From Rikenellaceae bacterium (GTDB taxonomy: Bacteria; Bacteroidota; Bacteroidia; Bacteroidales; Rikenellaceae), in the NCBI GenBank assembly GCA_015059845.1, contig SUZR01000009.1:1-64000 (forward strand): a stretch of DNA of 64,000 nt, read 5' to 3'. The notes under the pieces were generated by a model. The model was not told where the DNA came from. It saw only the letters and a program-made list of their open reading frames with translations, and did no database searches. Shown here in pieces: positions 33,829-42,609 of this stretch. A program made the translations under genes and the position numbers. Position 1 is the stretch's first letter. Each line of letters starts with the position of its first letter.

Positions 33829-36012
33829 ATGAATCGAAAAACAAAACTTTTCTCACTTCTTCTGTCGGCCGTCGTGAGCCTCGGCTCACTGCACGCACAG
33901 CAGATTGAGGCCCCCACAATCAAGGGTGAGTCGTCATTCGCTGTTATTGTCGATACGAAGACCTACGAGATGTGCCGCGAGCAAATCTCACTCTACAAGC
34001 AGACCATCGAGAGCGAGGGACTCCCCGTCTTTGTGGTTGCTGACGATTGGCAGACGCCCGAGCAGGTACGCGCCCAGATTAAAAAGCTCTACACGGAGAA
34101 TGCTCTGGAGGGTTGCGTATTTGTGGGTGATATCCCCGTTGTGCTGGTACAGTATGCCCAGCACCTCACATCGGCTTTTAAGATGGACCAGCGCGAGAAT
34201 CCTATTCGTGATTGCTCAGTGCCTTCGGACCGTTACTATGACGATTTGGACCTCATCTTCGACCGCATCGAGAGCGAGCCTAATCAGGGCCTGCTGCACT
34301 TCTTTACAATGAGCCCCGACTCGCCTCAGTATATCGAGTGCGACATCTACTCGGCTCGTATCAAGCCCCAGAAGAGCAATGGCGACCCCTACAAGCAGAT
34401 TTCGGCATACCTGGAGAAGGCCGTACGCGAGCACAAGGCAAACAATGAGTTCGACCAGTTCCTCTCATATACGGGTAACGGCTCACACTCAAACTCGCTT
34501 GTAGCGTGGCGCGGTGAGCAGCAGATTATCCTTGAGCAGTTTGGCGACCGCTTCGCACATCGCAACAATGCTCGCTTCACGCGTTTTACGATGGAGCCCT
34601 ATATGAAGTATGACGCCATCCGCGACCTGCGTCGTGATGACCTCGATATGATGATTTTCCACCAGCACGGTGACTACTTCCGTATGTATGTGTCGGGCGA
34701 CCCCTACACAACATCTATGGACGAGCATATCGAGCATATGGCACTGCGTATGCGCTCATTGGCAAGCCGCAGCGAGGCTAACGCGAAGAAGCAGGCCGAC
34801 AAGTATGGTCTGGACTCTACGTGGTATATGAACTACGACGACCCCAAGATGATTGAGAAGGATTCGCTGCTCGACCTTAAGACGGGTATCATCCTTGAGC
34901 ACATCAACGACATCCGCCCCAACTGCCGTATGGTATTCTTCGACGCCTGCTTCAATGGCGACTACCGCGAGGATGACTACATCGCAGGTAAGTTTATCTT
35001 CTCGGAGGGTAACTGTGTTATCGGCTGGGCAAACAGCGTAAACGTATTGCAGGATAAGACCTCGTACGACCTGATGGGTCTGCTGGGCTATGGCGCACGT
35101 ATCGGTGTGTGGGCAAAGCATATCAACATCCTTGAATCGCACATTCACGGTGACCCCACGCTCTTCTTCGAGAGCGAGGAGGGCAAGGAGCTCGATATAA
35201 ACCGCAACGTACTGCGTAAGGAGCACGACTACTGGCTCTCAATGCTGGAGCATAAGGTTCCCGACGTGCAGTGTCTGGCTATGATTCGCCTGCTGGAGGA
35301 GAACTACGAGAAGGTATCGGACGTACTGCTTAAGATGTACAAGACTTCGCCCTATGCCGTAGTGCGTGGTACTGCGATGCGTCTGGCGGAGTGCATCGAT
35401 GACGAGAACTACAAGCAGATTCTGATGCTGGCCGCAAAGGATAGCTACGAGTTTACACGCCGTATCGCCGTAACGCGTATGGGTTATGTGGGTGACAACG
35501 ACTTTATTCCCCTGCTTATCGACTCATACCTTGAGGACAGCAACTCGGCACGTGTGATGTTCCAGAATACGTTTGCCTTGGCCTGCTTCGACCGTGATCT
35601 GGTTTTGAAGGAGATTGACAAGCGTTTCGATGGCGCAACATTCTACAACGCCGAACAGCTTAAGAAGGATTTGCTCCGATATGTAGATACAGAGACCATC
35701 GACGGCTACCCCTCGGCACGTAAGGACTACGTGGATAAGGAGGATAAGCGTTGGCGTCCCTTCTACATCACAGCGCTGAAGAACCACCCTATGCACCAGT
35801 ATGCGCAGGAGTTCTGCGACATCCTATCCGACGAGAGCGAGCCTGAGAAGATTCGCGTACTGATGGCCGAGGCTTTGGCTTGGTTTGATATTTCGGTTAA
35901 AAAGGAGCTTATCGCCGACACCTGCAAGCGTCTTTTGGACAAGGGCGGTATGTCGGAGGAGCTTACGCGCGAGGTAAAGCGCGCTTACTCACGCTTAACA
36001 TCTAAAAAATAG
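33829..36012 (+). CDS. Gingipain-like (C25) cysteine peptidase with helical-repeat C-terminus
   Basis: 727 residues with a Sec signal (about 1-23, LHAQ). Residues 30-440 follow the C25 caspase-like fold: FAVIVDTKTYEMC, GCVFVGDIPVVLVQ, VPSDRYYDDLD, the histidine loop FHQHGDYF (His280) and the cysteine loop FFDACFNGDY (Cys374), then a GWANSVNVLQDKTSYDL segment. The last 270 residues look like HEAT-type helical repeats. There is no type IX secretion C-terminal domain, so a periplasmic or outer-membrane-associated site is likelier than secretion. The paralogue follows 8 bases later. Confidence 0.82.
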   Translation: MNRKTKLFSLLLSAVVSLGSLHAQQIEAPTIKGESSFAVIVDTKTYEMCREQISLYKQTIESEGLPVFVVADDWQTPEQVRAQIKKLYTENALEGCVFVGDIPVVLVQYAQHLTSAFKMDQRENPIRDCSVPSDRYYDDLDLIFDRIESEPNQGLLHFFTMSPDSPQYIECDIYSARIKPQKSNGDPYKQISAYLEKAVREHKANNEFDQFLSYTGNGSHSNSLVAWRGEQQIILEQFGDRFAHRNNARFTRFTMEPYMKYDAIRDLRRDDLDMMIFHQHGDYFRMYVSGDPYTTSMDEHIEHMALRMRSLASRSEANAKKQADKYGLDSTWYMNYDDPKMIEKDSLLDLKTGIILEHINDIRPNCRMVFFDACFNGDYREDDYIAGKFIFSEGNCVIGWANSVNVLQDKTSYDLMGLLGYGARIGVWAKHINILESHIHGDPTLFFESEEGKELDINRNVLRKEHDYWLSMLEHKVPDVQCLAMIRLLEENYEKVSDVLLKMYKTSPYAVVRGTAMRLAECIDDENYKQILMLAAKDSYEFTRRIAVTRMGYVGDNDFIPLLIDSYLEDSNSARVMFQNTFALACFDRDLVLKEIDKRFDGATFYNAEQLKKDLLRYVDTETIDGYPSARKDYVDKEDKRWRPFYITALKNHPMHQYAQEFCDILSDESEPEKIRVLMAEALAWFDISVKKELIADTCKRLLDKGGMSEELTREVKRAYSRLTSKK

Positions 36013-36020
36013 AGTGCTAT

Positions 36021-38237
36021 ATGAGAAAGATTATATTGACACTAGCGGCCACAATGTGCATCATCGCCTCACAGGCCGCAGAGGCTATCGTTGAGCGTCC
36101 TGCGCAGAAGAGCGCCACCTCGTTTGCTGTGGTAATTGATGCTACGACCTACGACAAGTGCCGCGCCGAGGTTGCCGCTTACCGCGACGCCTTGACGAAG
36201 GATGGCTTGGCCGTATATACTATCTCGGCAGCGTGGAGCTCACCCGAGCAGGTGCGTGCCGAACTGGCAAAGCTCTACAAGAGCAACGCAAAGAAGATGC
36301 CCCTGGAGGGTTGTGTATTCATCGGCGACGTGCCCTACGTGAGCGTGCAGAACGCACAGCATATGACCACCGCTTTCAAGATGAACGAGGAGCGTTTCCC
36401 CATCGACGAGGCGTCGGTTACATCGGACCGTTTCTACGATGACCTGAACCTCAAGTTTGAGTTCATCAAGCGCGACTCACTCGACAACTTGCGTTACTAC
36501 TACAAACTATCTGAGGACTCACCCCAGCACCTCAACCCCACATTCTATTCGGGTCGTATCCACTACCCCGAGCAGATGGGGGGCGACAAGTATGAGGCTA
36601 CAGCAAAATACCTGCGCAAGGTTGTTGCCGAGCGTGAGCGTCAGGAGCAGATTGACTATATGGTAACCTTTGCGGGTGCTGCATACAACTCTGACTGCTT
36701 GGTTACGTGGATGGACGAGCGCGTGATGCTGGATGAGATTTTCCCGCAGCTTAACCGTAACGACTACCTGGCACTCAAGCAGCTCAACTTCCGTATGCAC
36801 AACTACAATATGACCTACCGTCTGTTTGCGGAGCTGGAGCGTGACGAGGTGGACATTATGCTCTTCAACGAGCACGGTTCACCCGACAAGCAGCACATCA
36901 GCGGCGAGGGTCAGATTGAGTCATTCGATGCACGTCTGGATGCGCTTCGCAGCACCGTTTTCTCGGCTATCCGCCGCGAGGAGCGCAAGGGCGAGAAGGG
37001 TGATGTAGAGGGTGCTAAGGCTTACTTCAAGGAGCGCTATCACCTCACTGACAAGTTCTTCGAGGAGTACTACAACCCCACTCCCTCAACAAAGGACCCC
37101 GATGATTTGAATCTTGAGGATTTGAACTCACACAAGCTCAATCCCCGCTTTGTGGTGTTCAACGCCTGCTACAACGGTTCGTTCCACCAGCCCGGCTACG
37201 TTGCCGGCAGCTACATCTTCGGCGATGGCCGCACGGTTGTGGCGCAGGGTAACACGGTAAATGTTTTGCAGGACCGCTGGACTTATGAGCTCTTTGGTCT
37301 TTTGACACACGGCGTGCGCGTAGGCCAGTACAACCGTATGATTGCTACACTCGAGGGCCACATCATTGGCGACCCCGCATTCCGCTTTGCTCCCACCGTG
37401 GAGGGCTCGCTCGCGCAGGATATGGTGACAAAGAAGGTAAGCAATGGCAAGAAGGCTAATTTGAAAAACGTAGTATATTGGAGCTCATTGCTCAATGCTC
37501 CCAATGCAGACGTTCAGTCGTTGGCATTGCGTATGCTCTCGGATGGTGGTGCAATCTCGGCAAAGGAGTTGCTCAACAAATACCGCACTTGCAACTACGC
37601 AACAACTCGTATGGAGTGTCTGAAGCTCATTATGCGCTTCGGCTCGTGCCCCGAGAGCATTGCAGCCGTCAGCGAGGCGTTGTACGACAGCTACGAGGTG
37701 GTGCGCCGCAACGCTGCTACATACGCTTGGATGTTGGGCGCAGAGGAGTTGGCAGACGAGATTACGGACGTAATGATTAACTACCCCGAGTCGCAGCGTG
37801 TAGGCTTTATCCTCAACCGTGCGATGGAGATGTTGCCCGAGCAGGTTGCTATGGCTGCATTCGACAAGGCTGCCGCAGCTACTCACTACCCCGTAAAGGA
37901 GAACATCGAGGCTCTGCGCAAGTATCAGCTGCGCTCGCAGAAGTCTAAGCAGAGCGAGATGGAGTGTCTGTTCAATAGCGAGGAGAAGCTCGCCGCACGC
38001 ATCAGCGCTATTCGTGGCGTGCGTAACAACACCTACCACGAGTATGTTCCGCAGATGATTGCTTTGGTAAACGACGAGGCGCAGCCTATGGAGTTGCGTG
38101 TGGCTGTGGTCGAGGCTTTGGGTTGGTTTGTTGCATCTCCCCGCAAGGCGGAGATTATCGCAGCGTGCGAGGCACTGAAGAGCACAGACAAGGCTCTTGC
38201 AGCCGAGGCCATACAGACTATTAACCGTCTGAAGTAA
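36021..38237 (+). CDS. Second gingipain-like (C25) cysteine peptidase, tandem paralogue
   Basis: 738 residues, similar along its whole length to the gene before it. Signal peptide 1-19 (ASQA). Blocks: SFAVVIDATTYDKCR, GCVFIGDVPYVSVQNAQH, VTSDRFYDDLNL, histidine loop FNEHGSPD (His285), cysteine loop FNACYNGSF (Cys383), and QGNTVNVLQDRWTYELF. A HEAT-like C-terminal part follows (LRVAVVEALGWFV). Both catalytic residues are kept, so it is probably active, perhaps with a different cleavage preference. A strong terminator closes the locus. Confidence 0.82.
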   Translation: MRKIILTLAATMCIIASQAAEAIVERPAQKSATSFAVVIDATTYDKCRAEVAAYRDALTKDGLAVYTISAAWSSPEQVRAELAKLYKSNAKKMPLEGCVFIGDVPYVSVQNAQHMTTAFKMNEERFPIDEASVTSDRFYDDLNLKFEFIKRDSLDNLRYYYKLSEDSPQHLNPTFYSGRIHYPEQMGGDKYEATAKYLRKVVAERERQEQIDYMVTFAGAAYNSDCLVTWMDERVMLDEIFPQLNRNDYLALKQLNFRMHNYNMTYRLFAELERDEVDIMLFNEHGSPDKQHISGEGQIESFDARLDALRSTVFSAIRREERKGEKGDVEGAKAYFKERYHLTDKFFEEYYNPTPSTKDPDDLNLEDLNSHKLNPRFVVFNACYNGSFHQPGYVAGSYIFGDGRTVVAQGNTVNVLQDRWTYELFGLLTHGVRVGQYNRMIATLEGHIIGDPAFRFAPTVEGSLAQDMVTKKVSNGKKANLKNVVYWSSLLNAPNADVQSLALRMLSDGGAISAKELLNKYRTCNYATTRMECLKLIMRFGSCPESIAAVSEALYDSYEVVRRNAATYAWMLGAEELADEITDVMINYPESQRVGFILNRAMEMLPEQVAMAAFDKAAAATHYPVKENIEALRKYQLRSQKSKQSEMECLFNSEEKLAARISAIRGVRNNTYHEYVPQMIALVNDEAQPMELRVAVVEALGWFVASPRKAEIIAACEALKSTDKALAAEAIQTINRLK

Positions 38238-38251
38238 TTTATCCTACATAG

Positions 38252-38290
38252 AAAAGGAGGCTGTTCCAAACGCGGAACGGCCTCTTTTTT
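38252..38290 (+). terminator. Strong terminator closing the C25 peptidase locus
   Basis: GAGGCTGTTCC (38257-38267) pairs with GGAACGGCCTC (38274-38284), 11 bp with one wobble, followed by T6. Confidence 0.93.
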
Positions 38291-38344
38291 ATTATACCGA
38301 GCGATTCGGGGGCAGGCAGTGTTTCTTTTTTCATTTTTTTTGCG

Positions 38345-38352
38345 TAGTTTTG
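38345..38352 (+). promoter_or_regulatory. -7 promoter box of the kdgK operon
   Basis: TAGTTTTG, 59 bases before the kdgK ATG. A TTTC lies where a -33 TTTG would be expected (38322-38325). Confidence 0.6.
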
Positions 38353-38411
38353 TATTAGGAGTATTATACAACCTGATTTTTTACGAAAAACCATAAATCA
38401 ACACTATCATA

Positions 38412-39452
38412 ATGAGCAAAGTCATCACCTTCGGAGAGATAATGTTGCGCCTTGCAACACCCGACTATCTGCGCTTCTCGCAATCATCAACCCTGTCGGC
38501 CACCTTTGGCGGTGGCGAGGCCAATGTGGCCGTATCGCTGGCAAACTATGGTGTGGACGTTGAGTTCGTAACGCGCCTACCTAAAAATGATATCGCCGCA
38601 GCCTGCGTGGGTGAGCTGCGCAAGTATGGCGTGGGCGTAAAGAACATCGTCTATGGCGGCGAGCGTCTGGGAATCTATTTCCTTGAGACGGGTGCCGTAG
38701 CACGCCCCAGCAAGGTGGTGTACGACCGTGCGCACTCATCTATCTCGACCATCGAGAAGGGTATGATTGACTGGGAGAAGGTCTTCGAGGGTGCCGACTG
38801 GTTCCACTGGACAGGTATCACACCCGCCATTAGTGCCTCGGCCGCTGAGGTGTGTCTGGAAGCGTGCGAGGCGGCAAATCGTCTGGGTGTAACCGTTTCG
38901 TGCGACCTTAATTTCCGCAAGAATCTCTGGAAGTATGGCAAGACAGCCGCTGAGGTTATGCCTGCACTTGTGGAGTGCTGCGATGTGATTCTTGGCAACG
39001 AGGAGGATGCCGAGAAGGTCTTTGGTATCAAGCCCGAGGGATTTGACGTAACGGCTACAGGTGGCGAGGTCGAGCAGGCGGCATTCGAGAGCGTATGCCG
39101 ACAGCTTATGCAGCGCTTCCCCCGCGCAAAGAAGGTTATTATCACCCTGCGTGGCTCGATAAATGCTAACCACAATACGTGGGGCGGCGTGTTGTTCGAT
39201 GGGCAGAAGCTCTACGCCTCACCGCGTTACGACATCACACATATAGTTGACCGCGTGGGCGGTGGCGACTCATTTATGGGCGGATTAATTTACGGCCTCA
39301 GAGAGTACAAGGGTGACGATGAGCGCGCGCTGAACTTTGCCGTGGCCGCATCGGCTCTGAAGCACACCATCTATGGCGATTTCAACCTCGTAACGGTGGC
39401 TGAGGTGGAGAATCTGATGAAGGGTGACGGCTCGGGCCGCGTAGCAAGATAA
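38412..39452 (+). CDS. kdgK: 2-dehydro-3-deoxygluconokinase (PfkB family)
   Basis: 346 residues. Phosphorylates 2-keto-3-deoxygluconate to KDPG with ATP, the step between uronate isomer/dehydratase reactions and the aldolase. PfkB motifs: [16 protein letters not shown] near residue 33 and [16 protein letters not shown] with the catalytic Asp286. The kdgA gene follows 23 bases later and an ExuT-like transporter after that, which fixes the pathway. Confidence 0.92.
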   Translation: MSKVITFGEIMLRLATPDYLRFSQSSTLSATFGGGEANVAVSLANYGVDVEFVTRLPKNDIAAACVGELRKYGVGVKNIVYGGERLGIYFLETGAVARPSKVVYDRAHSSISTIEKGMIDWEKVFEGADWFHWTGITPAISASAAEVCLEACEAANRLGVTVSCDLNFRKNLWKYGKTAAEVMPALVECCDVILGNEEDAEKVFGIKPEGFDVTATGGEVEQAAFESVCRQLMQRFPRAKKVIITLRGSINANHNTWGGVLFDGQKLYASPRYDITHIVDRVGGGDSFMGGLIYGLREYKGDDERALNFAVAASALKHTIYGDFNLVTVAEVENLMKGDGSGRVAR

Positions 39453-39475
39453 TTTTGAATTTTGAATTTAATTAT

Positions 39476-40147
39476 ATGGCACGTTTTTCAAAGATAGAGG
39501 TACTGCAAACTATGCAGCAGACGGGTATGGTACCCGTATTCTACAACGCCGACGCAGAGGTGGCAAAGCAGGTTGTGAAGGCTTGCTATGAGGGAGGTGT
39601 CCGCGCCTTCGAGTTCACCAATCGCGGTGACTTCGCCCACGAGATTTTTGGCGAGCTGAGCCGCTGGGTAAAGAGCGAGTGCCCCGAGATGGTGCTGGGC
39701 GTAGGTAGCGTGGTAGATGCACCCACGGCAGCTCTCTACATTCAGCTGGGCGCAAACTTCGTTGTAGGTCCGTTGTTCAACGCCGAGGTGGCAAAGGTTT
39801 GTAACCGCCGCTGTGTACCCTACACCCCCGGTTGCGGCTCCGTATCGGAGATTGGCGCAGCGCAGGAGGCGGGTTGTGACCTAACGAAGATATTCCCTGC
39901 AGGCAACGTGGGAGGACCCTCGTTTGTGAAGAATGTTCTGGCACCTATGCCGTGGTCGATGATTATGGCAACGGGAGCCGTAGAGCCCACCGAGGAGAAC
40001 CTCTCAGCGTGGTTTAAGGCGGGCGTTACGGTGGTAGGAATGGGCTCAAAGCTCTTCCCCAAAGAGGTGATTGCAGCCAAAGAGTGGGGAGCCATTGCCG
40101 AAAAATGCCGCGAGGCACTATCCATCATTGCCGCTGCACGCAAATAG
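39476..40147 (+). CDS. kdgA: 2-dehydro-3-deoxyphosphogluconate/4-hydroxy-2-oxoglutarate aldolase
   Basis: 223 residues from the ATG at 39476; a TTG 21 bases upstream lies in the AATTTTG repeat and is rejected. Class I aldolase that splits KDPG to pyruvate and glyceraldehyde 3-phosphate. The Schiff-base lysine lies in [19 protein letters not shown], and [11 protein letters not shown] and [12 protein letters not shown] are family blocks. It sits between kdgK and the hexuronate transporter. Confidence 0.92.
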   Translation: MARFSKIEVLQTMQQTGMVPVFYNADAEVAKQVVKACYEGGVRAFEFTNRGDFAHEIFGELSRWVKSECPEMVLGVGSVVDAPTAALYIQLGANFVVGPLFNAEVAKVCNRRCVPYTPGCGSVSEIGAAQEAGCDLTKIFPAGNVGGPSFVKNVLAPMPWSMIMATGAVEPTEENLSAWFKAGVTVVGMGSKLFPKEVIAAKEWGAIAEKCREALSIIAAARK

Positions 40148-40180
40148 GAACCCTGAAGCGAAAATAAAACCTAAAATACT

Positions 40181-41626
40181 ATGAACAATCAAACCAAACC
40201 AACATCCTACCGCTGGGTGATTTGCTCGTTGCTGTTCTTCGCAACGACCATCAACTACCTCGACCGTCAGGTCTTGTCGCTCACGTGGGAGGACTTCATT
40301 CGCCCCGAGTTCCACTGGACCAACGCCCACTATGGACTCGTTACGGGTATCTTCTCGTTAGTGTATGCCATCGGTATGCTCTTCGCTGGTCGCATTGTCG
40401 ATAAGCTCGACACCAAGAAGGGTTATATGTGGAGCATCTTCATCTGGTCAATCGGCGCCTGTGTACACGCATTGTGTGGCGTGGCTACCGAGTGGGCCGT
40501 AGGTCTGCCCGACGCGGAGGCTCTGCGCAATGCCATAGGCAATGTCGATTTGGTGGCACGCATAGCCAACATCTCGCTCACGCTCTTCATCCTTGCACGA
40601 TGCGTTCTGGCTATCGGTGAGGCGGGTAACTTCCCCGCAGCCATCAAGGCTACGGCCGAATACTTCCCCAAGAAGGACCGTGCCTACGCAACAAGTATCT
40701 TCAATGCCGGCACAACCATCGGTGCGCTGTTAGCACCCTTTACAATCCCCTCGCTCGCAGCGAAGTTTGGCTGGGAGGCCGCCTTCATCATCATCGGAGG
40801 CTTGGGATTCATCTGGATGGGATTCTGGCAGTTTATGTATAAGAAGCCCGACCAGAACCCCGCCGTAAATGCTGCCGAGCTGGAGTACATCAACTCCGAC
40901 AGCGAGGAGGAGCGTGCTGCCGCCGAGCGTGACGCCGCCGAGAAGGCTGCTGCGCCGAAGGTATCGCTCTGGAAGTGCTTCACGTATCGTCAGACGTGGG
41001 CCTTTATCTCGGGTAAGGCTATTGCCGATGGCGTGTGGTGGTTCTACCTCTTCTGGATGCCCTCATACCTGAAGAATGCCTGCGGAATGTCCTCTACGAG
41101 CTTCGAGTTCCAGCTGGCGCTGGGTGTGTTGTATCTCATCGTGATGGTATCTGTTTTGGGAGGCTACCTGCCGACAATATTTGTAGAAAAGTACAAGATG
41201 CACCCCTACGCAGGTCGTATGCGTGCGATGCTTATCTTCGCATTCTTCCCCTTGCTGGCACTCTTTGCACAGCCTCTGTCGCAGTACTCATACTGGTGGC
41301 CCATCATATTTATCGGTATCGCGGCGGCAGCTCACCAGTCGTGGTCTGCAAATATCTTCTCTACCGTAGGTGATATGTTCCCCAAGTCGATGATTGCAAC
41401 AATCACCGGTATTGGCGGTATGGCCGGAGGTGTCGGCTCATTTGGTATTCAGATGGGTGCTGGTCGCCTGTTCGACTATGCCGAGCAGACACAGATGACC
41501 TTCGCAGGATATACGGGTATTGAGGCCGGTTATATGATTGCATTCTCGTTCTGCGCCGTAGCTTACCTGATAAGCTGGATGGCTATGAAGGCGTTTGTAC
41601 CTAAGTACAAGCCTATAATCTTATAA
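40181..41626 (+). CDS. MFS hexuronate transporter, ExuT-like
   Basis: 481 residues with 12 predicted membrane segments. The start YRWVICSLLFFATTINYLDRQVLS and the RCVLAIGEAGNFPAAIKATAEYFP segment match the ExuT/anion:cation symporter group that imports glucuronate and galacturonate. A charged, Ala/Glu-rich cytoplasmic loop (about 228-260) separates the two halves. It is the last gene of kdgK-kdgA-exuT; uxaC lies close by on the other strand. Confidence 0.88.
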   Translation: MNNQTKPTSYRWVICSLLFFATTINYLDRQVLSLTWEDFIRPEFHWTNAHYGLVTGIFSLVYAIGMLFAGRIVDKLDTKKGYMWSIFIWSIGACVHALCGVATEWAVGLPDAEALRNAIGNVDLVARIANISLTLFILARCVLAIGEAGNFPAAIKATAEYFPKKDRAYATSIFNAGTTIGALLAPFTIPSLAAKFGWEAAFIIIGGLGFIWMGFWQFMYKKPDQNPAVNAAELEYINSDSEEERAAAERDAAEKAAAPKVSLWKCFTYRQTWAFISGKAIADGVWWFYLFWMPSYLKNACGMSSTSFEFQLALGVLYLIVMVSVLGGYLPTIFVEKYKMHPYAGRMRAMLIFAFFPLLALFAQPLSQYSYWWPIIFIGIAAAAHQSWSANIFSTVGDMFPKSMIATITGIGGMAGGVGSFGIQMGAGRLFDYAEQTQMTFAGYTGIEAGYMIAFSFCAVAYLISWMAMKAFVPKYKPIIL

Positions 41627-42041
41627 TATAGTACCAAATAACCTACATTGTTAAAGCTCTTCCCACGGCAAACCCTGCGGCCTCAGGCCGCATTTACAAA
41701 TCTGACCCACCCCCAACGCCACCGTTAAGGCGAGAGCAGAGGGAGTTCGCTCACTTTGCCGAGCCGAGGTGGTGAAAAGCCTCATATGAGGGTTACACCC
41801 CCGCCTCAGGCAGGGGCTTTGGTCGCCGCCAAGCGGCTCCGAGGTTGCAGAGATTAAGGTTGTGCGATATGCGTTAACCATTATTTTATAAATAAAGCCG
41901 CCTCCGGGCGGTTTTTTTATTATATTTATTTGTATTTATTATTTTTTATTCGTACCTTGTATCCAGAAAAGCTGCTTTAACAAAATATAGGCAAAAGGAT
42001 AACCAAATCAATATTTACATAACTACTAATCCTTATAGCTT
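41627..42041. other. Intergenic region with hairpins and a terminator
   Basis: No gene is supported. CCCCCGCC and GGCAGGGG (41798-41805 / 41809-41816) form a stem with one mismatch. The 41640-41880 part is GC-rich and not coding; it looks like a dispersed intergenic element, but no second copy is in the window. The terminator is at 41894-41918, and TACCTTG at 41952-41958 is a weak -7 match for the next gene. Confidence 0.55.
41894..41918 (+). terminator. Terminator of the kdgK-kdgA-exuT unit
   Basis: CCGCC (41898-41902) and GGCGG (41907-41911) with a TCCG loop, followed by T7. It lies 270 bases past the transporter stop. Confidence 0.85.
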
Positions 42042-42410
42042 ATGAAAAAATTAACCCTCATACTGCTTGCGGTATTCGCTCTTACCGCTTGCCGAAACAA
42101 CCAGAATGCGAGCGATTCTAACGAGTGCAACCCCTCGCCCAGCAAGGTGGAGTGCAAGGCTGAAGGTACGAAGTTTACCGTTAAGACCGAATGTCCCTCA
42201 TATTTCGTAGGTACAACCATCTGGGAGGAGGTTACAGAGGAGAACCCCACGGGTAAGGCTACCCCAATCTACTACACCGTAAATCAGGTGGATTCAAAGA
42301 CATTTGAGGTTACGATTAAGCCCTTCACCGGCAGCAAACAGCTGTATCTGATTTTTGGCGTGGACGACAATGCCAACGCTGGCGTGGTGAACGTCAGATG
42401 TACACAATAG
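42042..42410 (+). CDS. Small lipoprotein of unknown function
   Basis: 122 residues. Lipobox LTAC (Cys17). The mature part is short and beta-rich (TKFTVKTECPSYFVGTTIWEEV, KTFEVTIKPFTGSKQLYLIFGVDD) with four further cysteines that could form disulfides. No family was recognised. It stands alone between two terminators. Confidence 0.65.
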   Translation: MKKLTLILLAVFALTACRNNQNASDSNECNPSPSKVECKAEGTKFTVKTECPSYFVGTTIWEEVTEENPTGKATPIYYTVNQVDSKTFEVTIKPFTGSKQLYLIFGVDDNANAGVVNVRCTQ

Positions 42411-42561
42411 AGAGATAAATTACCCCTACGACCTGCAATTTTGAGATGATGAGGGATGAGTTTTGGATGATTTAGAAGATTAGGACATACTCTACGACGA
42501 CATACTAATTCAACAGTGAAGGGGTAATAAGGATGCAATCAAAACAGACAGAGTAGTCCAA

Positions 42562-42597
42562 AAACAAGAGGCTGTCCTTTCGGGCAGCCTCATTTTA
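42562..42597. terminator. Bidirectional terminator between the small lipoprotein gene and uxaC
   Basis: GAGGCTGTCC (42568-42577) pairs with GGGCAGCCTC (42582-42591), 10 bp with one wobble and a TTTC loop; T-rich flanks on both strands. It lies 12 bases past the uxaC stop. Confidence 0.88.
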
Positions 42598-42609
42598 TGT
42601 TGTTGCGCG

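Noticed and set aside
33829..38237. Type IX-secreted gingipains
   Set aside because: No type IX C-terminal domain is visible in either peptidase; the C-terminal halves are helical repeats.
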